Below, in pieces: positions 7,900 to 16,726 of a DNA stretch of 64,000 bases (its first letter is position 1; each line of letters starts with the position of its first letter). The notes beneath the pieces were generated by a model. That model saw only the letters and a list, made by a program, of their open reading frames with translations, was not told the DNA's origin and ran no database searches. This DNA comes from MADRE3 sp963718195 (GTDB lineage Bacteria > Desulfobacterota > Desulfobulbia > Desulfobulbales > Desulfocapsaceae): the NCBI GenBank assembly GCA_963718195.1, contig CAVQYQ010000004.1:124001-188000 (forward strand), given 5' to 3'. Position numbers and translations under genes: made by a program.

Positions 7900-9234
7900 C
7901 TATTGATTTTTCTTAAAGGCTGTCTTGGGGAAAAAACAATATGGGCACTCATCTGGTGGCATTTCATCATAGTGGACGTAACCACAGATCCTGCACCTCC
8001 AGACACTGCCAATTATCGATGCCTGCTGCCCATCGCCTGGATCGTGCTCCCGATGGAGCGGCAGGTCCTCCAGCAGGGGAAGGCTCGGCTGATACTCTTT
8101 GAGCAGATAATCCGCCAGGATGATTCGTTGAATTTCGCTGGTGCCCTCATAGATCCTCAGGAGGCGAACATCGCGCAGCAATTTTTCAATGGGAAACATC
8201 TTGGTGTAACCGTATCCACCAAAAATCTGTAAGGCCTCGTTGACCACCTCCAGAGCTGTCTCTGTCGCATAGAGTTTGCTGATCGAAGCACTGACTCTTC
8301 CGTCCTGCTGTTGGTCCGAATCCCAAGCTGCTTTCCAGGTCAGCAAGCGGGCTGTTTCCACCTTCTGATACATCTCCGCCAGCTTAAACTGAATTGCCTG
8401 AAAAGCACTGATTGCCATACCGAAAGCACGCCTTTTTTTCGCGTAATCAAGTGCATATTCCGTCGCCGCTCTGGCTGCTCCGACGCCAAAGCTGCCAATG
8501 ATTGGCCGGGTGCGGGCAAAGGTCTTCATTGCAAGCACAAATCCTTCGCCAGGCAAAGCCAAAACATTTTCCTTTGGCACCCGTACATCTTTGAAATTAA
8601 CCCCTACCGTGTTGGAACAGCGCTGACCCATTTTGGGAATAGCACGTCCGATTGTCACCCCGGGCCATTTTGTCTCTACCAGGAACGCGCAGATTCCCTG
8701 ATGCTGGCTTTCAGGGTCTATGGACGCAAAGACCGACAGGTAATCAGCGACACCGCCGTTGGTAATCCAATATTTTGTGCCGTTAAGAAGATAGTCATCA
8801 CCTGCAGCCTCAGCCCTGCAGCGAATGCCAGCCACATCAGAACCCATTAATGGTTCAGATGTGGCAAAAGCGGCTAATTTGAAATCCCTGGCGATTTGAG
8901 GGAGGTATTTCTGTTTGGCATAGCTGTTGGTGGAGAGCAAGATCGGCTCCATTCCCAGCGAACTGTCGAAGATCGATGTCGCCAGCCCCGGACAAGCTGC
9001 GGCTATTTCTTCGGTAATCAAAGACGACTCTAACAAGCTCAGCCCTTGACCGCCAAATTCTTTTGGAATATCGCTGCCTATCATCCCGGCATCAAAAGCC
9101 TTGCGTATCACTTTCAGGGGAAGTTCATCTTTTTCATCGTAGTACCAGGCAACAGGTAAAACTTCTTTCAGAGCAAAAATGCGCGCCTTTTGCTGCAGGT
9201 CCAGTTGATCTTGGGTCAAACGGAAATTGAGCAT
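7900..9234 (-). CDS. Acyl-CoA dehydrogenase with C-terminal rubredoxin-like domain
   Basis: A 444-residue fusion. Residues 1-385 are a complete acyl-CoA dehydrogenase: FAD/substrate segments (FATSEPLMGSDVAG, YWITNGG), QIFGGYGY, and the catalytic Glu363 in RIYEGTSEIQR. After a linker of about 25 residues comes a short rubredoxin/rubrerythrin-type iron knuckle with C414, C417, C430 and C433 (CRICGYVHYDEMPPDECPYC). Acyl-CoA dehydrogenases oxidise acyl-CoA to enoyl-CoA and pass electrons to ETF; the built-in rubredoxin suggests an alternative or additional electron carrier. ATG at 9234 has GGAGA seven bases upstream. It is the last gene of the 18.8-7.9 kb operon, 45 bases after the HAD gene. Substrate unknown. 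Confidence 0.9.
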   Translation of the reverse strand: MLNFRLTQDQLDLQQKARIFALKEVLPVAWYYDEKDELPLKVIRKAFDAGMIGSDIPKEFGGQGLSLLESSLITEEIAAACPGLATSIFDSSLGMEPILLSTNSYAKQKYLPQIARDFKLAAFATSEPLMGSDVAGIRCRAEAAGDDYLLNGTKYWITNGGVADYLSVFASIDPESQHQGICAFLVETKWPGVTIGRAIPKMGQRCSNTVGVNFKDVRVPKENVLALPGEGFVLAMKTFARTRPIIGSFGVGAARAATEYALDYAKKRRAFGMAISAFQAIQFKLAEMYQKVETARLLTWKAAWDSDQQQDGRVSASISKLYATETALEVVNEALQIFGGYGYTKMFPIEKLLRDVRLLRIYEGTSEIQRIILADYLLKEYQPSLPLLEDLPLHREHDPGDGQQASIIGSVWRCRICGYVHYDEMPPDECPYCFFPKTAFKKNQ

Positions 9235-9279
9235 AAGCGTTTCTCCATCGGTTTTGGTTAAAAAGAGCGAACGAGCTGT

Positions 9280-9895
9280 TCAACTTTTCTCTCTGATTAT
9301 CTCAAGGTTTATTAGGTCGTGCCGAAGTTTCTCAGCCGTGGTAAAGAGCAGTGCCCGCATGCCAAGATCCTTGGCTGCCAGAACGTGTTCCATCGTGTCA
9401 TCAATAAAAACAGCTTCTGACGCTGTAACACCCAATCGCTCAAGGGCTCTAAAAAAGATTGCAGGCTCAGGTTTTGCCACCCCTTCGTCCCCGGAACAGA
9501 TAACCTGTTTAAACAGCCAGCGAATGTCCCATTCTTTTAACCACTGGTCCAGGCCTGAGGGGTGATTTGAAACGACAGCGAGCTGATAGTGGTCTTTTAG
9601 CAACGTGAGGAGTTCAAAGACACCTGGGTTGATCTTTTCATCACGGTAGTAGCGTTTCTGGAATAATATGCAACGCTGAAGGATCATCCAGATTTAACTG
9701 TGGACCGATTGCCTGCCAGTAAGCCGCCATGTCGATCTCACCGACAAGTGCCTTTTCCCAGAAAGGCGACTCGAACATAATGGTGTTGATGGTTCCTGGT
9801 AACAGATTCAGTGCAGACTCATATGTTTCAAAAAGACTTTTCGGTTTCTGTGCAGAGATAACACGACCAAAATCGAATAAAAGCGCCTTAATCAT
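9280..9895 (-). pseudogene. HAD-family hydrolase, interrupted by a frameshift
   Basis: Two overlapping frames together make one subclass-IA HAD hydrolase of about 200 residues. The first (from ATG 9895) has motif I (LLFDFGRV); the second has motif II (VVSNHPSG), the motif III Lys (GVAKPEPAIF) and motif IV (FIDDTMEHV). The junction lies near 9660-9672: removing one base in the ATTATTC stretch gives a continuous LHIFQKRYYRDEK. Motif I lacks the second Asp of true phosphatases (DFG rather than DxD), as in several family members. It sits 57 bases after ino1 and 45 before the dehydrogenase. If the frame is intact in the cell it could supply the dephosphorylation step of the inositol pathway; that role is inferred. 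Confidence 0.75.
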
Positions 9896-9952
9896 CGTGG
9901 AGTGGTCTTTTCTTCTCTTGCCGAACTATTTAACAGCTCCAGTTCAGGATTC

Positions 9953-11050
9953 TCAGCAGAACTCGTTGACAAATTTTGATATCATATGAAACGCCTCGTC
10001 GTCAGTGAACTGCTCCGGAGGATGTTTACAGAAAAACGCCGAAGGTCCGAGCAGTGCTCCTGCTTTCCCACGGTCAAGGGCCAGCCGGGCACAACGGATC
10101 ATATCAATAACCACACCGGCCGAATTTGGTGAATCTTCGACCGAAAGCCTCATTTCAATATCAATAGGGACATCACCAAAAATCTTCCCTTCCATGCGGA
10201 TAAAACCAACCTTGTTGTCCCTTTGCCATTGTACATAATCACTGGGACCTATGTGGATACGATCATCGACAAGCCTGCGCGCAGCTACCGATTGAACGGC
10301 CTCTGTCTTTGACTTCTTCTTGGATGCGAGCCTGGTCCTGTCGAGCATATTGAGAAAATCCGTATTGCCGCCGGTATTGAGCTGATAGGTCCGTTCCAAC
10401 TCGACGCCACGTCGCCGAAAGAGATCTGTGAGGGCGCGGTGAACAATGGTGGCGCCCATCTGGGACTTCACATCATCACCAATCACGGGGAGCCCCCGGG
10501 TGGTAAACCGGCCGGCCCAGCCAGGATCACTGGCAATAAATATCGGGATACAGTTGACCACCGCCACACCTGCCTCTAGGGCACAATTCATATAAAATTC
10601 AGTAGCCTGCTGGGACCCGACCGGCAGAAAATTCACCATAACCTGGGCCCCGCTGTTTCTCAGCTCCCCAACGACTGCTGCCATAGAGGCGTCCGGCTCT
10701 TCACTTGGAACAAATCGATACTTGGGATCAAGGTCCGCCATATGCGGTGATACACCATCAAGCAGGGCTCCCATATGAACGGTAACGCCAGTTTCAGGCA
10801 CTTCAGGATAAAAGAGTTTGGTGCAGTTTGGGGGCTGCAATATCGCCTTCCCCACATCCAGACCAACCTTTCGTTGGTCTATATCAAACGCTGCCGCAAT
10901 GGTGATATCGGTCGGATTGTAACCACCCAGGTCCCAGTGCATCAGGCCATTGACCTGTTTGGTTTGATGCTTTTTATAGAAGTATAAACCTTGTATCAAG
11001 GCACTGGCACAGTTACCGACACCGACAATAGCAATTTTGATTGTCTCCAT
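9953..11050 (-). CDS. ino1: Inositol-3-phosphate synthase
   Basis: A 365-residue myo-inositol-1-phosphate synthase of the shorter actinobacterial/archaeal type. It converts glucose 6-phosphate to 1L-myo-inositol 1-phosphate with NAD. Seen: the N-terminal Rossmann loop (VGVGNCASALIQG), the conserved NFLPVGSQ and NCIPIFIASDP segments, GDDVKSQMGATI, LNTGGNTDFLNM and the SPNSAGVVIDMIR segment near the C-terminus. ATG at 11050 has AAGGAG at ideal spacing. It lies 60 bases after the PIG-L gene in the same operon as an MshA-like transferase. This makes inositol phosphate the likely acceptor of that enzyme, as in the first steps of mycothiol synthesis. Confidence 0.95.
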   Translation of the reverse strand: METIKIAIVGVGNCASALIQGLYFYKKHQTKQVNGLMHWDLGGYNPTDITIAAAFDIDQRKVGLDVGKAILQPPNCTKLFYPEVPETGVTVHMGALLDGVSPHMADLDPKYRFVPSEEPDASMAAVVGELRNSGAQVMVNFLPVGSQQATEFYMNCALEAGVAVVNCIPIFIASDPGWAGRFTTRGLPVIGDDVKSQMGATIVHRALTDLFRRRGVELERTYQLNTGGNTDFLNMLDRTRLASKKKSKTEAVQSVAARRLVDDRIHIGPSDYVQWQRDNKVGFIRMEGKIFGDVPIDIEMRLSVEDSPNSAGVVIDMIRCARLALDRGKAGALLGPSAFFCKHPPEQFTDDEAFHMISKFVNEFC

Positions 11051-11109
11051 TAAAGCTCCTTATCTCCTTTTATGCAGGAAATTTTACTCGATGAAAGGCC
11101 TCCGCAAGT

Positions 11110-11766
11110 TCAAATGCTGTACCCTTTGCCATCTTCTGGCATCTCTTTTGTAACCATATCTTCAAGATCGCCGACATTGAGCTCTTTAACCTGGCTTGCG
11201 TGACATTTTAATGCTGCGAGTTTCTGGGAAAATGTCTCCGAGATATCGACATGATAGTTGATATCTTCAGCACCAAAAAAAAGCACTTCTTTTACCTTAT
11301 GAGGCTCCAGACCTTCGGCAAGCATCTGCGGGTAGGCCATGTGATCTCGGGCATATGGGAAAAGGGCATCCATCACGACCTGACCGACAATCCGGTGATC
11401 GCGGTGCCAAAGATAACGCCGATATGGATCGGAACTGAGCACCATTTGTGGTCTAAAACGCCTTATCAGGCGAACGATTTCTTCCCGAAAAGCAGGCGTC
11501 TCCTCCAACTGCTGATCCGGCTTTCCCAGAAAAACAACATCTGCAACGCCAAGCAGACGTGCCGCTTTCCTCTGTTCCTGCTGACGTATCCGGGCAAGCT
11601 CCAGAGCGGTCACCGCTCGATCACTGGTCCCCTTGTCACCGTTTGTACACAATACATAGACGACTGATTTGCCTTCAGTGATCCACCTGGCAATGCTGCC
11701 GGCTGCCCCAAATTCGGCATCATCGGGATGAGCAATGATGACCATAATGTCACATGTAATAGACAT
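11110..11766 (-). CDS. PIG-L/LmbE-family N-deacetylase, MshB-like
   Basis: A 218-residue zinc deacetylase. The signature AHPDDAE places the metal ligands at His13 and Asp16, the same positions as in mycobacterial MshB, and a third ligand is offered by the HRDH segment (WHRDHRIVG). Family members remove the acetyl group from GlcNAc-inositol (MshB), GlcNAc-malate (BshB) or GlcNAc-phosphatidylinositol. The ATG at 11766 with GGGGTG just upstream is preferred; a TTG at 11790 would overlap the glycosyltransferase stop and adds eight residues. It lies 20 bases after the glycosyltransferase gene and 60 before ino1, matching an MshA-MshB order. Substrate is inferred from context. Confidence 0.9.
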   Translation of the reverse strand: MSITCDIMVIIAHPDDAEFGAAGSIARWITEGKSVVYVLCTNGDKGTSDRAVTALELARIRQQEQRKAARLLGVADVVFLGKPDQQLEETPAFREEIVRLIRRFRPQMVLSSDPYRRYLWHRDHRIVGQVVMDALFPYARDHMAYPQMLAEGLEPHKVKEVLFFGAEDINYHVDISETFSQKLAALKCHASQVKELNVGDLEDMVTKEMPEDGKGYSI

Positions 11767-11786
11767 AAAACACCCCAGAATATTAC

Positions 11787-12998
11787 TCAAGTATGAAATA
11801 ACAAAGTATCATAGACTTTCAGCAGCGACGTCACTGCCTTTGCCCAGGTAAAGCCGCTGACGCTTTGTCTGATCTTTTCAGCGTCCTGTTGTTTTGCCAG
11901 CACCAGTCCACTCGATATCGCCTCCGCCAAACTATGATCATCGCCTGCTGCTGCCAGAAAACCGTTCGTCCCCTGCAAAATGACGTGAGGGGCAATACCC
12001 ACCGGTGTGGAGGCGACTGGTGTGCCGGATGCCAAAGCCTCCAGGATGACCAGGCCAAAGCTTTCGTAACGTGACGAAATCACCACCACATCCGCTTTTT
12101 GATAATACCGTACCATCTGTGAATGCTCAACCGGGCCAATCAGCTGCACCTGCTCGCCGATTCCCAGTTCATTCACATAGTGTTCGATCTTTTGATAAGG
12201 ATCACTCGACGGCCCGTCTCCACCAATGATAACCAGCTCAATCTCATTACTGTCTGCAAGATGATAGACACTTCTTATCGCCAGATCCACACCCTTCATG
12301 GGATCAAATCTGCCGACAAACAGTACGAGTGGCCTTGCCTCTAAACCACCGTTTTTGCAATTTACTGGGGCTGGGTCAGCTGTTTTAAAACGATCCATAT
12401 TCACGCCCCAGGGAATATGGTAGATAGCAGCTCCCTCATCGGTAATCATTGAAGCAAGATACTGACCCTCCTCCTCGGTAGGTACGATCACCCCGTCGCA
12501 GCACTGCAGCAGACGAGTTTCCTCGTCAATACGGTTTTGTTCCTCGACATGGCCTGGGAAGGCAGCCATTTTAACCGCAGCGAGGGTGTGAAACGTAACT
12601 GCATGAGGGCAGTGCCAGAGCCTCTTTAATTGTTCACCCACCACGCCTGACAGCCAGTAATTGCTATGGATCAGATCATAAGAACCACCTTCTTGCCTGA
12701 TAAAATTATCAATTACCGTGCAAAACCTGTCTAAATGCTCAAAAAGTGCGGACCGCGAGAGGCCTTCTGTCCCTTCAACAGCAAGATTTATGACCCTGAC
12801 ATGCGGCGCGTACGCAACAACCTGCTGCCAACCGTGGGTTGTTTGACGCGTAAAAATGTCCACATGATGGCCCCTTCTGCCAAGTTCTGATGCCAGTTCC
12901 AGTAAATAGATACTCATTCCCCCGGTGTCGGCAGACCCCAGCCGACCAAGCGGACTGGAGTGCACAGAAAGCATGGCAATTCGAAGGTTTCTTCGCAT
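11787..12998 (-). CDS. GT4 glycosyltransferase, MshA-like
   Basis: A 403-residue GT-B glycosyltransferase of family GT4. The N-terminus (MLSVHSSPLGRLGSADTGGM, then IYLLELASELGRRGH) and the HSNYWLSGVVGEQLK and HTLAAVK segments closely resemble MshA, which transfers GlcNAc from UDP-GlcNAc to inositol 3-phosphate. The C-terminal domain has LFVGRFDPMKG and the donor-binding E(x7)E motif in SSRYESFGLVILEALASGTP. Sucrose-phosphate-synthase-like GT4 enzymes share part of these motifs, so MshA function is not certain. No signal or membrane segment, so cytoplasmic. It is followed after 20 bases by the PIG-L deacetylase, and ino1 is in the same operon, which favours an inositol-phosphate acceptor. Confidence 0.9.
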   Translation of the reverse strand: MRRNLRIAMLSVHSSPLGRLGSADTGGMSIYLLELASELGRRGHHVDIFTRQTTHGWQQVVAYAPHVRVINLAVEGTEGLSRSALFEHLDRFCTVIDNFIRQEGGSYDLIHSNYWLSGVVGEQLKRLWHCPHAVTFHTLAAVKMAAFPGHVEEQNRIDEETRLLQCCDGVIVPTEEEGQYLASMITDEGAAIYHIPWGVNMDRFKTADPAPVNCKNGGLEARPLVLFVGRFDPMKGVDLAIRSVYHLADSNEIELVIIGGDGPSSDPYQKIEHYVNELGIGEQVQLIGPVEHSQMVRYYQKADVVVISSRYESFGLVILEALASGTPVASTPVGIAPHVILQGTNGFLAAAGDDHSLAEAISSGLVLAKQQDAEKIRQSVSGFTWAKAVTSLLKVYDTLLFHT

Positions 12999-13032
12999 GA
13001 TCAGCAGTCTTCCCGGGATGACCTGTCTCGTG

Positions 13033-14034
13033 TTATTCTCGTTGAATAATACATTTCATCAGAGGAACTTCCATTCCACCAAGATGGAATTTGTACCTCT
13101 CCGTACCACCTAAAAAATCATATACCGCCTTCCCTGCCTCAATACTGGCGCGGATTGTTTCAATTTTGCTGACCACCCCAAGGGATATGGTGCGAAACCG
13201 GGGATCAAATCCGTTATTGTAAAGATAGGTGGTTTTGCCAATTTCAACACAAAATACTGCGGCCACCTGCGAATCATTAACAGTAAGCGTATGAAGAGAC
13301 AACATATCGAACTGCGAAAGTTCGGCTGCAAGGGTGCGAAAAAAGCCCTCTCTCGCATCGGTCATGAATTTTTTTTTATCCTCGCGACTCTGGCGAAACA
13401 GGTGAACAAATGAGTCCATGGCCGCTTCTGTCTCAGACCCTGTCCTGGCATTAGACTGAACACGCACTCCGGCCTCATTTGCCCGTCGAAGCTTTCGCCT
13501 CACTTCATGGCGTTGTTTACCAACCAGACTCTGGATATACTCCTCCCAGCTGGCTGGCAGGTCAGTTTGTACCGATGCAGTCTCTTGAGTAACAGAAACT
13601 CGCCACCCCTTTTCCCGGGCGGCTGGCACAAGATCATGATAGACGAGGGAATCTGGGCGTACCCGTTCCAAGGTCAGACAATGCACACCCTCTGCTTCCA
13701 GAAAACCAAGGATCTCCCGGGAAAAAAAATCCCGGCCCCCGGGCGCTGCGATAAAATCGCCAGTGTCACAGAGGTCAATAGAACCAATGAACCTGGCAAT
13801 ACCTCGTCTCACCATCAATGGCGCCACGCCCAGCGGTCGTGTACCTTCCGATACCAACAATATGAGCGACTCGTTGTCAGCTCCAAAATGGCGCCACCAG
13901 GATTTCAGCCAGGGCGGGGTGGTAAACGGGTTGTGCCACTGCCAGTTTTCACCATACTTGCTCCAGAGAGAAAAGAGCTCCGGTAATGTCGTTCTTTTTA
14001 TCATCACCCCTGTTGCCGAACCCGTTCTCTTCAT
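13033..14034 (-). CDS. GNAT/FemAB-like acyltransferase (CelD type)
   Basis: A 333-residue protein with the double-GNAT architecture of CelD/BcsL and FemAB-like transferases. Seen: an N-terminal half with WHNPFTTPPWLKSWW and LGVAPLMVRR, a basic KQRHEVRRKLRRANEAG helix, and the C-terminal AVFCVEIGKTTYLYNNGFDP and YDFLGGTERYKFHLGG, the usual end of this family. Members transfer acetyl, acyl or aminoacyl groups to sugar amines or peptides; the exact chemistry here is unknown. Its ATG overlaps the TGA of the upstream Gfo/Idh gene (ATGA at 14031-14034), so the two are translationally coupled. In this operon the likely acceptor is the free amine made by the PIG-L deacetylase (inference). Confidence 0.85.
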   Translation of the reverse strand: MKRTGSATGVMIKRTTLPELFSLWSKYGENWQWHNPFTTPPWLKSWWRHFGADNESLILLVSEGTRPLGVAPLMVRRGIARFIGSIDLCDTGDFIAAPGGRDFFSREILGFLEAEGVHCLTLERVRPDSLVYHDLVPAAREKGWRVSVTQETASVQTDLPASWEEYIQSLVGKQRHEVRRKLRRANEAGVRVQSNARTGSETEAAMDSFVHLFRQSREDKKKFMTDAREGFFRTLAAELSQFDMLSLHTLTVNDSQVAAVFCVEIGKTTYLYNNGFDPRFRTISLGVVSKIETIRASIEAGKAVYDFLGGTERYKFHLGGMEVPLMKCIIQRE

Positions 14035-15078
14035 CGTACCGGGCTATCCTCTTTGCTGCTGTCATTAATAGAAACACTGCAGCCGGTACGCGCAGCCTCT
14101 GCCAGCGCATCGAGAACCGCCATGTTGTTAATACTGTCATCGATCGGCACCATCGGCTCACCCCCACCAAGAACCAGATCACCAAAATGTTCAATCATCA
14201 ACCGGTACTCATCGACACCAGGAATAACGATCTTCTCGGCAATTTCTTCAGCACCTGGCCGGTAGTATATTACAGCGTCTTTTTCCCACGGAACAAAGGC
14301 ATCCTGAGGAAGATCGATAACGCCATCACTGCCAACAATACTATAGGTTTGTTGCAGCCCTGAACAGAAACTTGCCTCTATCGCAGCCAGCCTTCCATGA
14401 GCAAAGAGAAGATGAGCAACCAGGTGAATATCCACATCACTTTCAGGTCTGCGCACCGCCAGGGCTTGCACCCTGACAGGCTCTGCCTCCAGCAGCCAGC
14501 GGGCAACACTTGTTCCATAACAGCCAACGTCCAGAAGCGCCCCACCGCCGTGTGGAGAAACTGAGCCGGTGATTTGCACCGCTTTTCAGTACCGCTTCAG
14601 CCATGGAAAAACAAAATGCGGCGCGAACCAGCCGGGGCTTACCGATTGCTCCTGCAGAAATCATCGTTTTTATTCGTTGCGTGCGTGGATGGAACCGATA
14701 CATCAGTGCCTCCATCAGGACACGGTCTGCCGATAAAGCCAGGGTTTTCATTTCCCTGGCCTCTGCAGCATTGCAGGCCAGTGGTTTTTCGCACAGCACA
14801 TGTTTTCCAGCAAGGAGTGCCTTCTCTACCCACCTCAGGTGCAGATGATTGGGCAGCGGAATATATACCGCATCCACACCAGGGTCCTGGACAACTTCAT
14901 CATAACTCTGATAAATGGAGTCAATACCAACCTGCCGGGCAATGTCATCGGCTTGATCAGGGCGCCGGGTACCAAGAGCACGAATTCTGCCGTTGTGTGA
15001 ATGGGTAATTGCCGGCATCACGCATTTGCGGCCAATCATGGCATTGCCAAGAATGCCCCAGTTCAGTTTATCGCCCAT
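14031..15078 (-). pseudogene. Gfo/Idh/MocA-family oxidoreductase, interrupted by a frameshift
   Basis: Two frames combine into one dehydrogenase of about 345 residues. The first (ATG at 15078, MGDKLNWGILGNAMIG) carries the NAD(P) Rossmann domain with YIPLPNHLH and the active-site Lys motif (HVLCEKPLA). The second carries the C-terminal domain beginning at GGGALLDVGCYG. The frame changes near 14540-14560, just before GGGAL, by one base. Family members oxidise sugars, inositols or sugar derivatives using nicotinamide cofactors. The start overlaps the end of the preceding gene by 11 bases, and the stop overlaps the next gene by 4, so the operon's coupling is intact. Either a recent mutation or a sequence error. 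Substrate unknown. Confidence 0.8.
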
Positions 15079-16726
15079 TGATCGTCTCAATCCTCCCGCC
15101 ATATGCCATTGACCGGGCCGCCGCCTCAAGAATGGAGACGACTTTCACTGAATCAGCAAGGGGAGCCGCGAGCGGCTCACCCCAGAAAAGATGATCCGCA
15201 AGGTTGTAGTGAAACGCCCATGGGTGTCTCTCTGGCAAAACAGGTTTTATCTGTTCGACATCGCCTGTCGAACGGCGCCGGTAAACGGTGATCTCCGGCA
15301 TCATCTCTGTTGCGGGAATTTCTGTTTTGGTAAAGTAATGGAGCGGGTCTGCAGCAAAAGCTGTAATGTCTCGCCAGTCGCCACGGATTGCCCCTGAAGA
15401 TCCAAGGATATACCATTTCGGCTTGTGGGCTGCGGCGATATCCGAGTGCATAAACTCGGCCTCCCGGCCATCTTCAAACCGTATCTGAATACGTTCCTGA
15501 TCACCGTTGGTCACATCATGCCAGACGCGCTTATGTCTTGTGCCAATTACCGCCTCAACCGGATACGGCATGAGCCCAACGAGCCAATCGATATAGTGGG
15601 CACCCCAGTCAAAAGATGTGCCTCCCGATACCGGCGCATGGGAATGCCAGTAGCCGCAGGGGTGATGAAATCCTCCAACAAAGGTCTCCAGATAAAACGG
15701 CTCACCGATCATTCCTTTGGCCAGCATATCTTTTATAGCGATGAAATCGGCATCCCAACGACGGTTCTGATGGCAGCTCAAGTGTCGTGAACAACGCGCT
15801 GCCATTTCCTCCATTGCCCCGGTTTCTTCCCTGCTCAGGGCAAGCGGTTTTTCACACAACACATGCTTGCCGGCTGCCATCATCTGCATTGACAGGCGGG
15901 CATGACTGTTTGGAGCGGTTGCGACAATGACCAGGTCGACATGCTCGTCTTCAGCCATCGCCGCAGCATCAGCATAGGTCGTTATTCCAGGAAAGTCCAG
16001 TGTTGCCTGGTCAAGCTGTCCGGGATTGAGATCACAGGCGGCAACCAGGTGAAGCCCGGGGGTATTCTCTGCCGCACGCCCGTGAAATTTGCCCACCGAG
16101 GGTGCGTAACCGAGAATACCGATACCCAGCGAGACATCAGCAGCTGGCGCCTCGTTTTGAAAAGAGCGAAGCAGACGATAAAACGTCTGGCGAATCATCT
16201 GCGCACCAAAATCCTGCAGCGTTGTGGAGGCAAGGTAGCCTTTTCCATAGGGGCGAGTAGTCAGAACACTGCTGTGGGCGTAATGCCAATCAGCATAGAG
16301 AACAGTCTCGGTATCCTCAGCTGTCACGTGCAATGGCTGGTAAAAACCGTCAACATAAACGGCATCAGGCAGACGGACCCCGAGAAAGTTGTCTGAATCT
16401 GTAAACAGGACACGGAGCTCAGAGCGGGGACCGACCGGGCCCGGTTGTACACCAAACGCTTCAGGCAAGCGAATATCGTTCAGCCCGACCAGGGCAAGCC
16501 AAGCCCCGCCAGCTCTTACAAACTCAAGCATTCGATCGATTTCTCGTTTGCCAGTCAATTTCCCGGCGGTAAGTATGGCATCAATATCACTTAGGTCTGC
16601 AGGCAATTCGGATAGGTATGATGTCCGGACATGATCCATACCACCTCCAAATTCTGGCCATGGAAAATCGGTGCCGCACTCTACTTCTGTAATTATCAAA
16701 ACAGAAAGCTCAGGATGATTGATCAT
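15068..16726 (-). CDS. ThuA-like domain fused to Gfo/Idh/MocA oxidoreductase
   Basis: A 552-residue two-domain protein. Residues 1 to about 200 resemble ThuA/glutamine-amidotransferase-like domains found beside sugar dehydrogenases: LSVLIIT, DIDAILTAGKLTG, FVRAGGAWLALVGL and a YGKGYLASTTLQDFG segment. From about 205 a Gfo/Idh dehydrogenase follows, with the Rossmann start (GIGILGYAPSVGKFH), VATAPNSHA, the Lys motif HVLCEKPLALS, and SGGTSFDWGAHYIDWL. The chosen ATG (16726) is preceded by AGAGGA; one at 16744 lies upstream. The gene overlaps the end of the S51 fusion gene by 17 bases and the next dehydrogenase by 11. A nicotinamide-dependent sugar or inositol oxidoreductase is likely; substrate unknown. 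Confidence 0.85.
   Translation of the reverse strand: MINHPELSVLIITEVECGTDFPWPEFGGGMDHVRTSYLSELPADLSDIDAILTAGKLTGKREIDRMLEFVRAGGAWLALVGLNDIRLPEAFGVQPGPVGPRSELRVLFTDSDNFLGVRLPDAVYVDGFYQPLHVTAEDTETVLYADWHYAHSSVLTTRPYGKGYLASTTLQDFGAQMIRQTFYRLLRSFQNEAPAADVSLGIGILGYAPSVGKFHGRAAENTPGLHLVAACDLNPGQLDQATLDFPGITTYADAAAMAEDEHVDLVIVATAPNSHARLSMQMMAAGKHVLCEKPLALSREETGAMEEMAARCSRHLSCHQNRRWDADFIAIKDMLAKGMIGEPFYLETFVGGFHHPCGYWHSHAPVSGGTSFDWGAHYIDWLVGLMPYPVEAVIGTRHKRVWHDVTNGDQERIQIRFEDGREAEFMHSDIAAAHKPKWYILGSSGAIRGDWRDITAFAADPLHYFTKTEIPATEMMPEITVYRRRSTGDVEQIKPVLPERHPWAFHYNLADHLFWGEPLAAPLADSVKVVSILEAAARSMAYGGRIETINGR

Noticed and set aside
9641..9700. Programmed frameshifting in the HAD gene (and likewise in the Gfo/Idh and SDR genes)
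   Set aside because: No slippery heptamer, stimulatory hairpin or internal ribosome-site pattern at any of the three junctions.
14574..15008. 144-residue plus-strand frame antisense to the frameshifted dehydrogenase
   Set aside because: Low-complexity His/Pro/Gly-rich translation typical of an antisense frame; the minus strand encodes clear Gfo/Idh motifs.
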